A stretch of DNA of 64,000 bases from Charina bottae (taxonomy: Eukaryota > Chordata > Lepidosauria > Squamata > Charinaidae). Shown piece after piece: positions 32,801 to 43,078 of the stretch; the stretch's first letter is position 1, and each line of letters begins with the position of its first letter. The notes under the pieces were generated by a model. That model saw only the letters and a list, made by a program, of their open reading frames with translations, searched no databases and was not told the DNA's origin. Where the stretch lies: positions 59,436,414 to 59,500,413 of the forward strand of contig JALMGJ010000002.1 in assembly GCA_023362775.1 (NCBI GenBank), read 5' to 3'. The translations under genes were made by a program, and so were the position numbers.

Positions 32801-34211
32801 CATCATCATCATTGGCGATCACTCGTAGCCGAGTAAGATTGTCTTCCAAAGGTAAAATTTTAACGGTGGATCCGTAAGTGGCTATAAAGGCCAATTCTGG
32901 ATCCGCACAACCTCCCACAATGAGGGCATAGGTTTCCGGGTGGGAGACGGTCATGATGAGGGTTTGCCTGACGTGCCTTCCTTTTAGCTCTTTTCTCCCT
33001 TTCGCCCTGTACTCGCGCTTCTTCAAAGTCCATAGCGCCATTAATAAAGGATGACCTCCAATTGAAACGCTCATGAGTTAGGGCTTCCCAGTTCTCAATG
33101 CTGATATTACATTTTTTTAAAATTAGCTTTGAGAGTATCTTTGAATCTCTTTTGCTGTCCACCAATATTCCATTTTCCATTCTTAAGTTGGGAGTAAAGT
33201 CGCTGCTTTGGAAGACGATGGTCAGGCATTCGAACAACATGGCCGGTCCAGCGAAGTTGATGTTGGATGATCATTGTTTCAATGCTGGTGGTTTTCGCTT
33301 CTTCTAATACGCTAACATTAGTCCACCTATCTTCCCAAGTAATTTGCAGAATTTTTCGGAGGCAGCGTTGATGGAATCTTTCAAGAAGTTGGAGGTGGCA
33401 TTTGTAGAGGGTCCATGTTTCACAGGCGTACAAAAGGGTTGGTAGTACAATGGCTTTGTAAACAAGCATTTTGGTCTCCCTGCGAATGTCCCAATCCTCA
33501 AACACTCTACGCTTCATTCGGGAGAAAGCTACACTCGCAGAGCTCAGGCGATGCTGAATTTCAGCGTCGATGTCGGCTTTTGTAGATAGATGGCTGCTGA
33601 GATAAGAAAAGTGGTCGACATTTTCTAGTGACACACCTTTAAGCTGGATTGATGGCGCTGCGGAGGGATTGGTTCGAACTTGCTGGTAAAGCACTTTGGG
33701 TTTTTTAATGTTAATCGAGAGGCCGAGCTTTTCATATGCTTCTGCAAAGATGTTTAGGATAGTTTGAAGATCTTCCTCGGAGTGTGCACAGACTACGTTA
33801 TCATCAGCATATTGAAGTTCTATGACAGAAGTTGCAATTACTTAGTTTTTGCTTTCAGCCTACTAAGATTAAAAAGCTTTCCATCTGTTCGATATATAAT
33901 TTCTACACCAGTAGGAAGTTTCTCTTCAACAAGGTGTATAATCATAGCGATGAAGATAGCGAATAAGGTTGGAGCGATAACACATCCCTGTTTAATGCCG
34001 GATTCCACTTTAAATGGATCGCTTTGAGAGCCATTGTTATTCAGGATTGTTGCCATCATGTCATCATGGAGTAACCGCAAGATGTTCACAAATTTATCAG
34101 GGCATCCGATTTTCAGAAGGATGGTCCAGAGAGCAGTACGATTTACAGTATCAAAAGCTTTAGTCAGATCAATAAACTCCATGTACAGAGGGCGGTTTTG
34201 CTCCTTGCATT
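32801..34211 (-). mobile_element. APE-type LINE (clade uncertain) with C-terminal zinc finger, nested in the L1-like element
   Basis: Flanked by a perfect 11-bp duplication, TTTCCATAATT (32790-32800 and 34212-34222), with an (ATG)n tail on the minus strand. It encodes RT from motif A (EFIDLTKAFDTVNRTALW) through motif B (GIKQGCVIAPTLF) and motif C (LQYADDNVVCAH, near 33797-33811), then WTLYKCHLQLLERFHQRCLRKI and RWTGHVVRMPDHRLPKQRLY. The C-terminus (about 32865-32930) has a classic C-x2-C-x12-H-x3-H finger starting CPHCGRLC. It is 5'-truncated just before motif A, and a frame change lies near 33838. Related architectures occur in RTE-like and Ingi/Vingi-like LINEs; I cannot choose between them. 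Confidence 0.88.
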
Positions 34212-34314
34212 TTTCCATAATTAATCCCTTACTCTATGTCTAACCAAAATCACATTATTTCTATAAGTCATTCCATTAGTACATTATAAAACTAAAAACA
34301 ACTGCTCTTTCCCC

Positions 34315-34325
34315 ATATATATATA

Positions 34326-34361
<36 letters not shown>

Positions 34362-34380
34362 TATATATGTGTGTGTGTGT
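34315..34380. repeat. compound (AT)n-(ACAT)n-(AT)n-(GT)n microsatellite
   Basis: Successive AT, ACAT, AT and GT runs lie within the AT-rich 3' UTR of the L1-like element. Confidence 0.95.
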
Positions 34381-35413
34381 GCAAATATATATATGCAAAT
34401 ATATATGCAAATATATAAACCTCCAAATCCACTTCCCCACTCCCCAAAAAAGGAATCCATTTATTTCATGTTTCCTTCCTACCACTATTCTATATATTTC
34501 TAACCACTGTAATAAGAATCAAATTATATTTAAATTTTCTACTTTTCTACTTAAAAATACTATAACCATCTTAACCCTATTAAACCTATAACCAAACACT
34601 AATAATTGTGTCTTACAAATCTTAAAAGATCAAACAAACTTTAAAAACAATAGAATACATCTAAATCCAAATAATTAAAGAAAAATACAATCATGCAATC
34701 CTTAATATCAATCCACATACATATTCTTAATTTCTTATCCCACCTCAAAATAAACCAGAACATTTAGTTGTCTCCATATTACACATAAGGCATTTTTCAT
34801 ATAGAAGCCAAACAGCCCAACTTCCCCCCCTAGAAAGTCAGATTCCTCAGCTAAAAACCTCCCACAAAAAGGAACTGCTTCATTCTCAAAACAATCCTTC
34901 AGAAAAACAAGACTAGCAATATCTTGCAAGTCGAACTGTTTTAACACCTTCAACACCAAAGTATATTCATCTCCTGGCATTTCTTCGAAGCCTCTAATCT
35001 TGCTGTCTGTAAAAACATCTTGCTCTTGATTAGACTCTTCTTCTTCCTCTAAAGCATCCTCAATCAGTTGACACATTTTAAAACTGATATTTTATGCAAT
35101 ATCCCGAATATCTTTCAGAATAGTTTGGCAGGTATCATGGAGAAGCTGTTTAAAGTCACAACGAAGCTCAGAACGAAATTCTGAGAGTATTTCTTTAAGG
35201 TCGTCCATGTTTCAGGCAGTAAATTATGGCGCCCCCTGGATACTTAGCTAGCACAGATAGGAGCTAGTGGGTTAATAGAAGGCTTCCGAAAGTTATTGAG
35301 TGAAATTGAGTGATACTGACAAAAGAGAAAGTATTCTAACCAGCAACTGTGGCGCCCAAAAAAGGTGGATAGAAGAACTGAAGTCTCAAAACAGCAAAGT
35401 AAATGTGTAGGAA

Positions 35414-36640
35414 AATTTATTTATTTATTTATTACTTAAATTTATATGACTACCCAACTCCCCCAAATGGGGGACTCTGGGTGGCTTACAATAAAGAAAG
35501 GATTGAAATACAAATATAAAATTACAGTTATCAATATGACATAAATAAGTATAAAATCCAATCTGGTGAATCAATCTCAAACAATGGGGAGGGCATTATG
35601 ATACTAACCACCCCCAGGAGAAGCTATTACCTTTCCCCTCCCACACTAGGCAGCAGAACCAAGTTTTCAGATTTTTCCTGAAGGCCGGGAGGGGGGAAAC
35701 CTGCCTCAACTATGGGGACAAGATATTCCAAAGGGCGGGCGCTGCTGCAGAGAAGGCCCACCTCCTGGACCCTGTTAGATGAAGTTCTTTTAATGATGGG
35801 GTCTGTAGCAAGCCCTCTGTGCATGATCGGGTGGGGCGGGTCGATGTTATGGGGATAAGACGGTCCCTCAGGTATCCTGGCCCCATGCCATGTAGGGGTT
35901 TAAGGTAATAACCAACACCTTGAATTGGACCTGGAAGCAAACCGGCACCCAGTGCAGCTCGCGGAGCAAAGGTGTTATGTGTGCTGATCTTGGTGCACCT
36001 AAAATTTCCTGCACGGCTGCATTCTATACCAGCTGTAGCTTCCGGATATTCTTCATGGGTAACCCCATGTAGAGTGCATTGCAATAGCCTATATGAGAGA
36101 TGACAAGGGCATGAGTGACTGTTTGGAGGGCATCGCGGTCCAGGAATAGGCGTACTGGTGCACAAGCCGAAGCTGCGCAAAGGCCCTCCTAGCCATGACT
36201 GCCACCTGCTCTTCGAGCAGGAGTCGTGAGTCCAGGAGGACCCCCAAGTTCCGCATCGGTTCCAAATGGGGCAATGCCACCCCATCCAGAACCAAAGATG
36301 AAAACTTCCCAGATACCGAGGGGCCATCAATCCACAGCCAGTCGGTCTTGCCAGGGTTCAGCTGAAGCCTGTTGTTCCCCATCCAGGCCCCTACAGCCCC
36401 CAGGCACTGAGATAGGGCAGTGACCGCATCACTTACATCACCTGGGATGGAGATATACAATTGAGTATCATCAGCATATTGATGATACCTCATCCCGTGT
36501 TGGTGGATGATCTCACCCAGCGGTTTCATGTAGATATTAAATAGGAGAGGGGAGAGAACCGAACCCTGCGGCACCCCACAAAGTAGGGGCCGAGGGTCAG
36601 ACCTCTCATCTCCTATAACCACCGATTGGGATCGGCCCTG
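35414..36640 (-). mobile_element. L2 LINE, 3' half
   Basis: The minus strand carries the C-terminal half of the L2 RT. It starts at RSDPRPLLCGVPQGSVLSP (motif B), followed by YHQYADDTQLYIS (motif C, about 36457-36486), LQLNPGKTDWLW and MRNLGVLLDSRLLLEEQV. The frame then breaks near 36090, but the C-terminal region is readable down to about 35700. The 3' end has the L2 signature (GGGACTCTGGGTGGCTTAC on the plus strand at 35465-35490) and an AAAT tail at 35414-35434. It is truncated on the 5' side exactly where the SINE at 36641 begins. Confidence 0.88.
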
Positions 36641-36872
36641 GAGCCAGTTTGGTCTAGTGGTTAAAGTGTTAGGCTAGAAACCAGGAGACTGTAAGTTCTT
36701 TGCCTGCTTTGGGAACAAAGCCAGCTGGCTGACTTTGGGCCAGTCACTCTCTCTCTCTCTAGGAAGCAGGCAATGGCAAACCACTTCCGAAACCTTACCA
36801 AGAAAATTGCAAGGACTTGTTCAGGCAGTCATCAGGAGTCAAGACTGACTCAAAGGCAGGAAGGCAGGAAGG
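36641..36872 (+). mobile_element. tRNA-derived SINE (same family as 27393)
   Basis: The head is GAGCCAGTTTGGTCTAGTGG with A-box-like TAGTGGTTAAAGTG, B-box region AAGTTCTTTGCC, then TGGGCCAGTCACTCTC, GGCAATGGCAAACCAC and AGTCATCAGGAGTCAAGACT. It ends in a (GGCA/GGAA)n tract. No target duplication was recognised. Confidence 0.85.
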
Positions 36873-36954
36873 AACTCAGCTGAGATGTCCAGATGAAACA
36901 AAATATTCACAATCCTCCTGTTCCATAGATAATCCACCAAAGAGACTATTTAAT

Positions 36955-37140
36955 TCTCAGTCCCATAGCCATTATGGTATAGAGGTGAAGGTGTTGGACT
37001 ATGATCGAGAGACCCAGGTTCATATCCACACTCAGCCATGAAAACTCACAAGGTATCTTTGATACTGTGACTCTTTCTCAGCTCATCTTACCCCACATAG
37101 TAGAACCAGGGCAGGAAGAGTGGGCAGCATAAATGTACAA
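36955..37140 (+). mobile_element. decayed tRNA-derived SINE, second type
   Basis: ATTATGGTATAGAGGTGAAG resembles an A-box, and CCAGGTTCATATCC a B-box 45 bp later, followed by CTCAGCTCATCTTACCCCACA and a GGCAGGAAGAGTGGGCAGC stretch. The pattern resembles squamate tRNA SINEs but it is eroded. Confidence 0.5.
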
Positions 37141-37271
37141 TCTTCAGAAGGCATCCTTTAACTATTCTGCCAGTAAACTGCACAATTCAAAACCTCATCT
37201 GTCTGTGTTTGTTAGCATATTACGTTGAATCTATGACAGTAATAATAAAAGATCCAGTATAGTGGGGTTCA

Positions 37272-37622
37272 GTATAGTGTAAGAAGGGGCGTGGTGGCTC
37301 AGCGGGTAAGACGCCAGGCTTGTCGATCGGAAGATCACAAGTTCGGAGGTTCAAGACCCAAGCGCCGCATGACGGAGTGAGCTCCTGCACTCGCCCCAGC
37401 TCTTGCCAACCTAGCAATTCGAAAGCATGCAAATGCAAGTAGATTAATAGGTACCACTTCGGTGGGTAAGTAACAGCGTTCCATGCGCGTCATGCCAGCC
37501 ACATGACTGCGGAAGCATCTTCGGACAGCGCTGGCTCTTCGGCTAACAAACGGAGATGAGCACCTGCCCCTAGAGTCAGACACGACTGCACAAATGTGCA
37601 GGGGGAACCTTTACCTTTTTTA
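37272..37622 (+). mobile_element. Sauria-type tRNA-derived SINE
   Basis: Flanked by the 13-bp duplication ATAGTGGGGTTCA (37259-37271 and 37623-37635). The head GAAGGGGCGTGGTGGCTCAG (A-box) starts about 10 bp into the unit, the B-box GGTTCAAGACC is at 37348-37358, and the body matches the copies at 10500, 23903 and 58633. It ends CTAGAGTCAGACACGACTG...AACCTTTACCTTTTTT. Unlike 10500 it has no L2 tail. Confidence 0.92.
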
Positions 37623-37635
37623 ATAGTGGGGTTCA

Positions 37636-38724
37636 AGATACATAGACATAGACATAGAAAGTTTAATAAATCACATGTTGGATAGAATCTTTTATCACTA
37701 TTCTTGCCCACTTAGACAGATCAAGATTTAAGTACACACATTGTATGCTGCCCAGAGTCCATTGGAATTGGGCAGCTAATAAATTTAAATAAATAACCAC
37801 CATCATCATTGTTTTAATCTCTCCAAATACTCTCACCACATCTGTAGGCTGTGTCAATTTAAAAGTAATCATCATAACTGGGCAAGAAAAAGGAAGGTTA
37901 CGTCTAATACATTTGAATCATTATCCACATATTCACTCAGATATGACTAGTCATTTACCAATTATCATGTCTATATAAGCATAATAAAAACAAATCATAT
38001 AAAAGGCACTTCTTGCAGTTACTATGACAGAACATTCCATATTTACCAATTAAGGAAAATCTTAATTTAAAATGACCCTCTCCAAATATTAGACAGAAAA
38101 TTCATTTCCATCTTTTAATCAGTGAATCTAAGAGGTTAATTGTTTTGGGAAAACAGTCTTCTTTTTTTAGGTAAATACAGTAATTCTGTCCAGATATCTA
38201 TATATGAATTTTAAAAACTCCTAGCCTAATTTTGCTTGGGTATTAATTCTACAAAGACTGCCATACAATCATCATGTAGCACAGACAGCTACTACCTCTT
38301 TTTCTTGTTAATTATGTGAGGCAATGTAAGCTTTACATGTACGGATTATTAAGATCTTACACAATGCTGAAAAATATCAAGGTGGAAGAAAACATAAAAC
38401 AACTCATTAACAACTAAGGATGCTGAATGTTGGAAATGGAGAGAAGCAGAAAATGATTAGGAGAGGATGTAGAAGTTAGGATCCTGGCAAAGGTCATGAT
38501 AGCTAGCTGACATTATGAATGGAAGGGATGTTTTGAAACCAATCCTTCACAGCAATTCAAGACAATTTAGGAGTTTAGACTTCCAGTGGGAATATGGTCG
38601 ACTGAACAGTTCTGCTCGCAAGTGCTGCGGGCAGACCTGAGAGCGTGGGTTTTTTGGGGGTGCAGGCAGGCTTCTCCTGGTGCCCTAGAGCATTTTCATG
38701 GACAGAAAATGCTCGGAATCATCC
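37636..38724. other. unassigned sequence
   Basis: A short L2-tip-like stretch (GCTGCCCAGAGTCCATTGG, AATAAATTTAAATAAATAA) lies at 37747-37795. The rest has no recognised feature, although 38590-38690 is more GC-rich and could be the leader of a LINE. Confidence 0.45.
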
Positions 38725-38882
38725 CATTTGTACTTCGGAATGTTGCAATGGCAATGTGACCTGAGGGGAAAGTTAGAACTATCCCCATTGTCATGGTTAG
38801 ATCACACCCTGATGGCCCTGGGATTCTCTTATGCCACCCCACTCTGCAGGGAGGCAGCACCCATTCGAAATGGACCCATCGC
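38725..38882 (+). mobile_element. L2 endonuclease fragment in opposite orientation
   Basis: The plus strand reads LQWQCDLRGKLELSPLSWLDHTLMALGFSYATPL, equivalent to the minus-strand segment of the next feature (QWQDDLGGKLHLFPLSWSDHALVTLRFSYAAPL). The SDH-type motif of the APE domain is visible as LDH. It joins head-on with the minus-strand L2 at 38882/38883. Confidence 0.8.
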
Positions 38883-40313
38883 ATGGACCCAGCCACATGT
38901 CACCTCACTGGCTGCTTTCACCAGCCAGGAGGGGCATGGGTCAAGATGACAAGTAGTGGCCCTTACAGTCCGGAGGATCCTGTCCACTTCCTCAGCTCCA
39001 ACAGGATCAAACTGTTCCCAGATAACCAGGCACAGACGCTCCCTCGGCATCTCCCCAGACCATGCATCACGCTTGGAGTCTAACTTAGAACGAATCCGAG
39101 CGATTTTATCCATCAGATGCTCTGCAAATTCCTCCGCACAGCCCTGCAGGTGGGTCACCGGGCCCACCTTACCTAGGAGGGATCGAGTAATCCTAAACAG
39201 GGTCATCGGGCGGCATTCTGCGGATGCAATAAGAGCGGAGAAATATTGACGTTTCGCTGCTCTTACCGCCACAAGGTAGGCTTTAACTGCGGCTCTAGCT
39301 TGTGTTCGGTCTGATTCGGTCTTTGTCTTTCTCCAGCGGCACTCTAGGCGTCTCTTAACCCTCTTCAGTACCCTGAATCCCTCCGTATACCACAGGGAAT
39401 ATCGGGTCGGATGGGACAAGAGAGGTCGCATAGGCGTGATCCTGTCCAAGGCCCCGGCCGCCCTCTTATTCCAGACTGCGGCCAGGACCTCCGCTGGACC
39501 GTGCATTAGATCCTCGGATATAACCCCCAGCTCCCTCTGAAACCCTATCGGGTCCATTAGTTGCCGGAGGCGGACCAAACGAATGGGTCCAGCCTCCCTG
39601 TGGAGTGGGGCAGCATATGAGAATCTCAGGGTGACCAGGGCATGATCTGACCACGACAACGGGAAAAGATGCAACTTTCCCCCCAGATCATCTTGCCATT
39701 GCTCCGACAGGAAAACCAAGTCCGGAGTGAGGCCACTGTCTCGAGTCGGGTCCCGAATAATATGGACCAGGCCCATGGCTGCCATGGTAGCCATGAACTC
39801 CCGAGCTGCCTCCGAGGCACATCCCAGGGACGGCAGATTGAAATCCCCCAGAACCATAAGTCAGGGGAATTCCACCGCCAACCCCAAAACTGCCTCCAGC
39901 AGCTTGGGCAGGGAGGTTGCTACGCAGCAGGGAGGCTGGTACAGCAGCAACACTTCCAACTGCTCTCGGGAACCCAAGTTGAAAAACAGAGTCTCACATC
40001 CGGCCACCTGTGGAGCCGTGCCCCTGAAGGCCACTATAGACTCTCGGATGATAACTGCCACCCCGCCTCCCCTACCCCGATGTCTCGGCTGGTGCCATAC
40101 CTGAAACCCGGCTGGGCAGATCTCTGAGAGGGCAACCCCTCCTCCAGGGCCCAGCCAGGTCTCGGTAATACATGCCAGGTCGGCCCCTCCTCCGCGATCA
40201 AATCACATATGAGGGGGGCCTTGTTATTAACCGACCTGGCATTAAGCATCAACAGCCGGAGATCAGGGCACTCGAGGATCCGCTGACCAGGGCCTAGGTC
40301 ATCTTGCCCTTGG
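38883..40313 (-). mobile_element. L2 LINE, 5' portion of ORF2
   Basis: On the minus strand: LMLNARSVNNKAPLICDLI (start of the APE domain, about 40250), then a frame with AVIIRESIVAFRG, then a 330-codon frame from 39857: MVLGDFNLPSLGC (GDFN motif), PDLVFLSEQWQDDL, LSWSDHALVTLRFSY (SDH motif), and the basic linker RVLKRVKRRLECRWRKTKTE ending at WVHAMG. RT is absent. A stop between 39857 and 39861 and a few frameshifts break it. Its 3' side ends at an inverted L2 piece, and its 5' side abuts an RTE fragment at 40313. Confidence 0.88.
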
Positions 40314-40752
40314 GCCCCTCTTCCTTTTGCCTTCCACTTTCCCTAGCATCAGCTTCTTCTCCAGGGTATCCTGTCTTCTCATTATGTGGCCAAAGTACTT
40401 CAGTTTTGCCTTTAATATCATTCCCTCAAGTGAGCAGTCTGGCTTTATTTCCTGGAGTATGGACTGGTTTGATCTTCTTGCAGTCCAAGGCACTCTCAGA
40501 ATTTTCCTCCAACACCACAGTTCAAAAGCATCTATCTTCCTTCGCTCAGCCTTCCTTATGGTCCAGCTCTCGCAGCCATAGGTTACTACAGGGAATACCA
40601 TTGCTTTAACTATGCGGACCTTTGTTGTCAGTGTGATGTCTCTGCTCTCAACTATTTTATCAAGATTTGCCATTGCTCTCCTCCCAAGAAGTAGACGTCT
40701 TCTGATTTCCTGGCTGCACTCAGCGTCTGCAGTAATCTTTGCGCCTAGAAAA
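40314..40752 (-). mobile_element. RTE/BovB-type LINE fragment (C-terminal region)
   Basis: The minus-strand frame 40673-40299 reads MANLDKIVESRDITLTTKV, YGCESWTIRKAERRKIDAF, ELWCWRKILRVPWTARRSN and RRQDTLEKKLMLGKVEGKRK, closely matching but not identical to the BovB at 14494-17692. Both ends are cut: no RT core and no 3' tail. It is likely an older or different RTE subfamily. Confidence 0.85.
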
Positions 40753-40796
40753 AAATCTAATTTAGCGAAACTAATACCTAGTAACTTATGTTAATG

Positions 40797-41494
40797 CAGG
40801 GTTTCTGAAACTTTGCATTACCATGACCCCCTAAAATGATAAATTCATTTTTATGACTCTGTCCATTAATAAAACTAATGATTTCATTGGGCTAGGGTTA
40901 GGCAAGAAATAAATTTACTGTTTATTTTTAATAATTACATTGTAATCTGTATATTAACCAAAACAATGAGGAAACTTTACAACTTTATGAAATAAAACTG
41001 TTTCATTAGAAATAAAAATGAACTTTAAAACTATATTTTGAATGAGAATAACAAGTTTGCTTACTTTTGTATAAATCCTTAAATTTGAATTAAATTTTTG
41101 AGGCAGCCATTCTCATATACTATCTATGACAGCTTTATCCATTTCAGTTGCATTAAGAGCCTCAATACACAAAATACATTACACTTTAGTCAAAGCAAAT
41201 TACAAACTTTATCAACATTTTTGACAGCAATGGGTTTTAGAGGAGAAATGTTTTGTAAAATAGATAGGTGAGTAGAGAAATGTCAGTTCAAAATAACATT
41301 CTGTAACATAAATAATACTTTATGGAATACAATATTGTTGGCATTTCATAAAACTTTTGCACCTCTGCTATAGAATGGAAGGAAACAGAAAACCAATTTG
41401 TAAGTTTAGCAATATTCAAATGTCTGAGCTCAACTGCCATGCCTGGGGCAATTATGTGACTCCCCACAAGGGGATCTAAGTTTCATAGCCCCTG
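40797..41494. mobile_element. probable hAT element, family C, degenerate
   Basis: The left end CAGGGTTTCTGAAACTTTG and the right end AAGTTTCATAGCCCCTG form an imperfect inverted pair typical of hAT. GACCCCC / GGGGATC motifs lie just inside the ends. Flanking 8-mers TGTTAATG and CCTTACTG agree at only 5 of 8 positions, so the duplication is weak. The 698-bp interior is AT-rich and non-coding. Confidence 0.65.
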
Positions 41495-42598
41495 CCTTAC
41501 TGTGTTAAGTGTTATATTCTTGCCGTTTCTGCCAGGGAATACTGAAACTGTGAGTTATTATAACTTTCAATATCAGTTTGCAATCCCAAATTGATGAAAG
41601 CTTGAGCTTCCTGTCCCATTACACTTGTAAGTAATATACCAAATACTACTGCTTTTAAAAACAAATTTATGTAGAATTAATCCAGACTTTACTAATTCAT
41701 TTTGTCACCTTTTAATTACACTGTTGATCATTTTGTTGCTTTAGTCTATAACTATATAAATTTATAGACTCCCACCACCACCACCAAAGTAAGTTTTAAT
41801 TCATTTCATTCACTGGGTTCTTCTATCCAACAACTTATAATGTTGTTGTAATATAATGTATAATGTATAATGACAATCAATGTCATTAACTTTAAGTTGT
41901 CACAACACTTTGAGCACAACATTCTTCACTGGTTTTGCTGCCACAGTCCAACACTGCAGCTCCTCTAGAAGTTGTCCCAGTTGTGTATCTTCTGCAATGA
42001 CAGTGAGCCCATGGACAGATTTATTCAAACCTATACTTGCAAAAATGAATTTTTAAATAACTGAAGAGTGTAAATAATAATAATAATGTCAAGGCAACAT
42101 CACAATACGTCAGTATTTTAGCTTTTTCACAGCAATTCAAGAATTAAGGTAAGACTTTCATTTTACTCCAATTATTAAAAGGGTACTTATTACTTTTATT
42201 GATTTGTTACGAGCGGTGGTCAAAACAATAAATAAATTGATTGATATTACTTTTATTGGCATTTTTTTTCAAGCACATACCTGTAAATATGTTCTATGTG
42301 CAGCTATCATGGTGTCCTTTCAACACCTATCCAGTTGTTCTCTACTATCTTTATTTGATATCTGGGAAATAAATTGAGTTGGAAACTTAATCTAAGACTA
42401 ACCAGAAATACATGTTTGATTGTAAACAGTTCCAGATTCAGTGTTCAGTCTACTAACTCAAAATTCAGTAGTTTTGTTTATATACTTTATAAATGTTTTA
42501 TTGTTTTTTATACTTTATTATTGTTTTTCATGTTAATATAATTTAATGCTTAAACTTTTAACATTTGTTATTTTTCCTAATTCTAAGAGTAGAAGATT

Positions 42599-42626
42599 GA
42601 TGATGATGATTATGATGATGATGATG
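42599..42626. repeat. (GAT)n microsatellite, short
   Basis: Nine imperfect GAT units with one TAT interruption. Confidence 0.9.
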
Positions 42627-43012
42627 ACACTAACTCTTTCTTTCTACAAAGAATGCAGTAAGTGTCAGGAAAAATAGACAAATGATATGGCATTATTAGA
42701 ATAAATGTTACCTCCATTTCATACAGTAAAAGAGGTTATTCATGCTAAATTCTTACTACTAGTCACCAAGACTCCACCCACTCTCAGTTCTGGAGATATG
42801 AAGATTGCATCATGTAAATATCAATGCAAAGCACCATGGAGAGTTCCCTGCAGTAGTTAAATGAGGCTAGAGGAAAGGCATTTCTGCTTTTTGAGCAACA
42901 TGACCTGCCATATGTAGAAAGCAAAGATAGTATTCAGTTTAATTTCAGAGATTTATGTAATTATTATATGTCCATAGCAAGATTACAGTATTACTGGAAT
43001 TCCTGAGCTGTG

Positions 43013-43016
<4 letters not shown>

Positions 43017-43074
<58 letters not shown>
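43017..43074. repeat. (TC)29 microsatellite
   Basis: It is a perfect dinucleotide array of 58 bp, so it is likely to be length-variable. Confidence 0.98.

Positions 43075-43078
<4 letters not shown>

Larger units (their letters stand above)
32631..35400 (-). mobile_element. internally deleted L1-like element (host of a nested LINE)
   Basis: On the minus strand, a leader region (about 35400-35209) ending GCGCCATAATTTACTGCC is followed by ATG at 35208 and MDDLKEILSEFRSELRCDFK..., an ORF1-like acidic coiled-coil start interrupted by a stop. A second frame at 35076-34735 continues with CQLIEDALEEEEESNQEQDV. Next comes an A/T-rich 3' UTR containing AACAAGATGACTTCC on the plus strand and ending in AATAAAATTCTTATAT-like sequence at 32631-32650. 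ORF2 is missing. The L1 assignment rests on the leader, the ORF1-like start and the 3' UTR style. A different LINE occupies 32801-34211 inside it. Confidence 0.5.
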
